This document shows positions 61,300 to 64,000 of a stretch of DNA of 64,000 nt, piece after piece. The translations under genes and the position numbers were made by a program. The stretch is from Vreelandella sp031769195 (GTDB lineage: Bacteria; Pseudomonadota; Gammaproteobacteria; Pseudomonadales; Halomonadaceae). Position 1 is the stretch's first letter, and each line of letters opens with the position of its first letter. The notes below the pieces were generated by a model that had not been told where the DNA came from, ran no database searches, and saw only the letters and a list, made by a program, of their open reading frames with translations. The stretch lies in NCBI RefSeq assembly GCF_031769195.1, contig NZ_JAVHNP010000002.1, positions 62,001 to 126,000 of the forward strand. The letters run 5' to 3'.

Positions 61300-62580
61300 A
61301 TGGCCTGGAATGAGCCTGGTGGTGGCAACCAGCACGACCCTTGGAGCGGTGGTGGCCGACGCGGTAATAATAGCGGCGGTGATCGCGGTGGGAACAACGG
61401 TGGTGGAAGCAACGGTGGCGGCAATAACGGTGGCAATAACCAAGGGCCACCTGATCTTGACGAAGCGCTGAAAAAATTCCAAGACAAGCTCAATGGCATG
61501 CTTGGCGGCGGCGGTAAAAAAAGCGGTGGCGGTAGCGGTAAGAGTGGCGGTGGCAAGCCGCGCAACTCTTTTGCACTGCCTGGCCTGCTGGTTATCGTTG
61601 CGCTGGCCATTTGGGCGGCGTCTGGTTTCTATCTGGTCGACCAATCGGAGCGTGGTGTTGTGCTGCGTTTCGGTGAGTACCAAGGCATTGTCGAGCCAGG
61701 TTTGCAGTGGAACCCGCCGCTGATTGATGACGTACGGATGGTGAACGTCACTCGTGTTCGTTCCGTCTCTCAAACGCAGTCCATGCTGACGCGCGATGAG
61801 AATATCGTCGAAGTGGAAATCTCTGCGCAGTATCAAGTGGCCAACCCGCGTGATTTCGTACTTAACGTACGCGACCCGGCGCTGTCGATTGAGAACGCGC
61901 TGGATTCGGCCCTGCGTCACGTGGTGGGTGGAACGGATATGATCGATATCCTGACCTCTGGTCGTGAGATTTTAGGCAGCTCCGTTGCTAGCCGTTTGCA
62001 AACCTACCTAGACGCCTATGGCGCGGGTATTCGTCTGCAAACCATCAACATCGAATCAACTTCTGCACCTGCGCCGGTCATTGATGCGTTTGATGACGTT
62101 ATTCGTGCCCGCGAAGATCGTCAGCGGACGATCAACGAAGGTATGGCCTACGCCAACGCGATCATTCCTGCCGCACAGGGTCAGGCTCAGCGTGTGGTCG
62201 AGCAAGGTCAGGGTTACCGCGAGTCTGTTGTTGCTGAAGCGCAAGGTCAGGCAAACCGCTTTAATGCCCTGCTGACTGAGTATCGCAACGCGCCTGAGAT
62301 CATGCGCGAGCGTATGTACTTGGATGCGATCGAGGAAGTCTTTGGTAGCACACCCAAGGTGCTGTTGGATGTGAGTGAAAATGCTCCGTTGATGTACCTA
62401 CCGCTTGATCAGATGCGCGGTAACAGCGGTGCAAGCAGCAGCTCCGCGTCTTCTAGCAATAGCAGTGATGGCAACAGCAGCGATGCGATTGACCCTCGCG
62501 TGCTGGAGTCGCTGCGGGGTGGCCAGAGCAGCTCCTCATCGTCGTCTAGTAACAATCCTATCCGCAGGGAGGGCCGCTAA
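61300..62580 (+). CDS. hflK: FtsH protease modulator HflK
   Basis: A 426-residue SPFH/band-7 membrane protein. Residues about 1-85 are a Gly/Asn-rich low-complexity region (for example NNGGGSNGGGNNGGNN), followed by one helix (about 90-110), the SPFH domain (about 112-300) and a long C-terminal helix. The last 60 residues are a Ser-rich tail. HflK forms a large cage with HflC around FtsH in the inner membrane. GGAG precedes the ATG. hflC begins on the base after its stop. Confidence 0.95.
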   Translation: MAWNEPGGGNQHDPWSGGGRRGNNSGGDRGGNNGGGSNGGGNNGGNNQGPPDLDEALKKFQDKLNGMLGGGGKKSGGGSGKSGGGKPRNSFALPGLLVIVALAIWAASGFYLVDQSERGVVLRFGEYQGIVEPGLQWNPPLIDDVRMVNVTRVRSVSQTQSMLTRDENIVEVEISAQYQVANPRDFVLNVRDPALSIENALDSALRHVVGGTDMIDILTSGREILGSSVASRLQTYLDAYGAGIRLQTINIESTSAPAPVIDAFDDVIRAREDRQRTINEGMAYANAIIPAAQGQAQRVVEQGQGYRESVVAEAQGQANRFNALLTEYRNAPEIMRERMYLDAIEEVFGSTPKVLLDVSENAPLMYLPLDQMRGNSGASSSSASSSNSSDGNSSDAIDPRVLESLRGGQSSSSSSSSNNPIRREGR

Positions 62581-63465
62581 ATGATTAATAATCGATCCCT
62601 GCTTATCGTAGGTGGCTTGGCCGCCGTGGCGTGGCTTGCAAGCAACAGCTTATACGTGGTGGATGAAACTGAGCGTGCGGTGAAACTGCGCTTTGGTGAA
62701 GTCATTGAAGAAAATATTCAGCCGGGCTTACACGCCAAAATTCCGATTGCTCAGACAATCCGTAAATTTGACACCCGTTTACTGACGCTGGATACCGATA
62801 CAAGCCGTTATCTGACACTTGAGCAGAAAGCGGTGATCGTGGACTCCTATGTGAAGTGGCAGGTAGTGAACCCTACTCGCTACTACGAGGCGACCGCTGG
62901 CGATGAGATGATGGCGATTCGCCTGATTCAACCGCGAGTGGATGAGAGTTTGCGTAACGAATTTGGACGTCTGAATCTACAGGAAATCATTGCTGAGCGC
63001 CGCGATGACCTGATGACAGGGCCAACCGAAGAGCTTGACGAACTAATGCGTGAAGAGCTTGGCGTAGCGGTTCGTGACATTCGCATCAAGCGCATCGACC
63101 TGCCCGAAGACGTCTCTGCCGCTGTATTTGAGCGTATGCGTTCAGAGCGGGAGCGTGAAGCCCGTGAGTGGCGCGCTCAGGGTCAAGAAGAGGCCGAGCG
63201 CATTCGTGCGAACGCAGACCGTCGCCGCCAGGTTCTGCTTGCCCAGGCCAACGAGCGCTCTGAAACCCTGCGTGGTGAGGGGGATGCGGAAGCTGCCGCT
63301 ATCTTCTCGCAAGCCTATGGTCAGGATCAGGAGTTCTTTGCTTTTTGGCGCAGCTTGAATGCCTATCGTGAGAGCTTCTCTGGCGATGGTAATTTGCTGG
63401 TGCTAGAGCCGGATAGCGATTTCTTCCGCTATCTACGTAGCTCAATGCCTAGTAGCGCTGAGTAG
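62581..63465 (+). CDS. hflC: FtsH protease modulator HflC
   Basis: A 294-residue band-7 protein with one N-terminal helix (about 5-24), the SPFH core beginning YVVDETERAVKLRFGE and the coiled C-terminal part rich in Glu/Arg (RSEREREAREWRAQGQEEAE). The C-terminal FFAFWRSLNAYRESF and DSDFFRYL segments are typical of HflC. It is the HflK partner in the FtsH-regulating complex. The gene abuts hflK with no spacer and is followed by two hairpins. Confidence 0.96.
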   Translation: MINNRSLLIVGGLAAVAWLASNSLYVVDETERAVKLRFGEVIEENIQPGLHAKIPIAQTIRKFDTRLLTLDTDTSRYLTLEQKAVIVDSYVKWQVVNPTRYYEATAGDEMMAIRLIQPRVDESLRNEFGRLNLQEIIAERRDDLMTGPTEELDELMREELGVAVRDIRIKRIDLPEDVSAAVFERMRSEREREAREWRAQGQEEAERIRANADRRRQVLLAQANERSETLRGEGDAEAAAIFSQAYGQDQEFFAFWRSLNAYRESFSGDGNLLVLEPDSDFFRYLRSSMPSSAE

Positions 63466-63474
63466 TCGTACCTC

Positions 63475-63507
63475 GAACCCCGTTAAGCAGAGCGCTTGGC
63501 GGGGTTC
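63475..63507 (+). terminator. Hairpin after hflC
   Basis: GAACCCCG and CGGGGTTC form an eight-bp stem around a 17-base loop, ten bases after the hflC stop. There is no T-run. Confidence 0.5.
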
Positions 63508-63538
63508 ATCTAGCGCACAAACGTGATAGACTTTACCT

Positions 63539-63561
63539 ACCGGGCGTCGCCCGGTTTTTTT
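63539..63561 (+). terminator. Rho-independent terminator of the hfl operon
   Basis: ACCGGGC-GTC-GCCCGGT followed by a run of seven T residues is a classic terminator. It ends the rightward run before hisZ. Confidence 0.93.
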
Positions 63562-63657
63562 GTGGCCCTCGTTTCGTGAACGTTTCCATGCAGCGCCTTG
63601 AGAGGCTTTGGGTGGCGTCGTCAGAAAGGGCCTTCATCGTCTCGCAGGATTGTTCAC

Positions 63658-64000
63658 ATGACCATCGCTGACCGCTGGCTATTGCCCGACGGCATGGATG
63701 AGGTGCTGCCGCCTCAGGCAAGCCGCATGGAAGAGCTGCGCCGTGCGCTGCTTGATCTTTACCATTGCTGGGGCTACGACCAAGTAATGCCGCCTCCGGT
63801 GGAGTTTTTGGACTCATTGCTGACAGGTACCGGCACCGATCTCGACCTTCAAACGTTCAAGCTTACCGACCAGTTAACGGGTCGCATGATGGGGGCATCC
63901 GCGGATGTCACGCCTCAAGTGGCGAGAATGGATGCACATTCGTTAAAGCGTCAGGGCCCCGTTCGTCTGTGCTACTGCACCAATGTGCTGCGAGCCAAAG
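63658..64000 (+). CDS. hisZ: ATP phosphoribosyltransferase regulatory subunit, 3' end cut by window
   Basis: The first 114 residues of a HisRS-like protein: MTIADRWLLPDGMDEVLPPQ, a class II motif-1 region YDQVMPPPVEFLDSLLTGTG and DQLTGRMMGASADVTPQVARM. HisZ pairs with the short HisG to form the first enzyme of histidine synthesis. Position after hflKC is usual in gammaproteobacteria lacking the long HisG. AGGA lies before the ATG. The gene runs off the window end. Confidence 0.9.
   Translation, partial: MTIADRWLLPDGMDEVLPPQASRMEELRRALLDLYHCWGYDQVMPPPVEFLDSLLTGTGTDLDLQTFKLTDQLTGRMMGASADVTPQVARMDAHSLKRQGPVRLCYCTNVLRAK

Noticed and set aside
61300..61500. Gly/Asn-rich repeats as a tandem-repeat or CRISPR-like element
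   Set aside because: They are irregular codon repeats inside hflK without conserved spacers.
61141..61920. Long minus-strand frame opposite hflX end and hflK start
   Set aside because: It is a mirror of the Gly/Asn-rich hflK coding sequence and lacks recognisable protein features.

Overview
This window reads as chromosome of a marine or halophilic gammaproteobacterium, most likely Halomonadaceae (Halomonas or a close relative). Supporting points are a six-gene Mrp Na+/H+ antiporter with fused A/B subunits, a BacNav-type sodium channel, a TRAP transporter, and the conserved gammaproteobacterial gene strings nudF-yqiB-cpdA and amiB-mutL-miaA-hfq-hflX-hflK-hflC. Family-level identifications come from reading the proteins and motifs; no database search was run. 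No rRNA, tRNA, insertion sequence, prophage or CRISPR array was seen, and no stretch longer than about 300 bases lacks a gene.

Layout. Bases 1-9800 hold a sugar-acid catabolic cluster: the end of a short-chain dehydrogenase, an FAH-family hydrolase, an L-galactonate dehydrogenase-like enzyme, altronate dehydratase, a hexuronate-reductase-like protein, a DctPQM TRAP transporter and an alpha-ketoglutarate semialdehyde dehydrogenase. This part looks richer in A/T than the rest and is probably accessory. Bases 9.9-19.3 kb carry a SIMPL-domain protein, greB, a TPR protein, nudF-yqiB-cpdA, cysDN, a homocysteine methyltransferase and an orphan Tat-exported solute-binding protein. Bases 19.4-22.8 kb hold a tungstate-type ABC transporter (SBP, ATPase, permease) divergent from a one-component regulator that fuses an excisionase-like helix-turn-helix to a binding-protein-like domain; the gap between them carries helically phased TATGCA repeats.

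Bases 22.9-34.3 kb are mostly housekeeping: pfpI-like and App1-like genes, a Zn metallopeptidase, cmoA-cmoB, pgi, a short leader reading frame overlapping parE, parE-parC and serB. Bases 34.4-41.3 kb hold a lipoprotein and the leftward mrp operon. Divergent from mrp is a voltage-gated Na+ channel gene followed closely by leuA and an unknown membrane protein, so Na+ extrusion and Na+ entry are encoded side by side.

Bases 45.3-64 kb hold the complete beta-lysylation set for EF-P (epmB, efp, epmA), psd with a RhdA-type sulfurtransferase, rsgA, orn, queG, then the long rightward run nnr-tsaE-amiB-mutL-miaA-hfq-hflX-hflK-hflC, ending in a truncated hisZ. The strongest candidates for something new are the tungstate regulator with its phased operator array, the Mrp/BacNav neighbourhood, the leader reading frame coupled to parE, and the mixed sugar-acid cluster.
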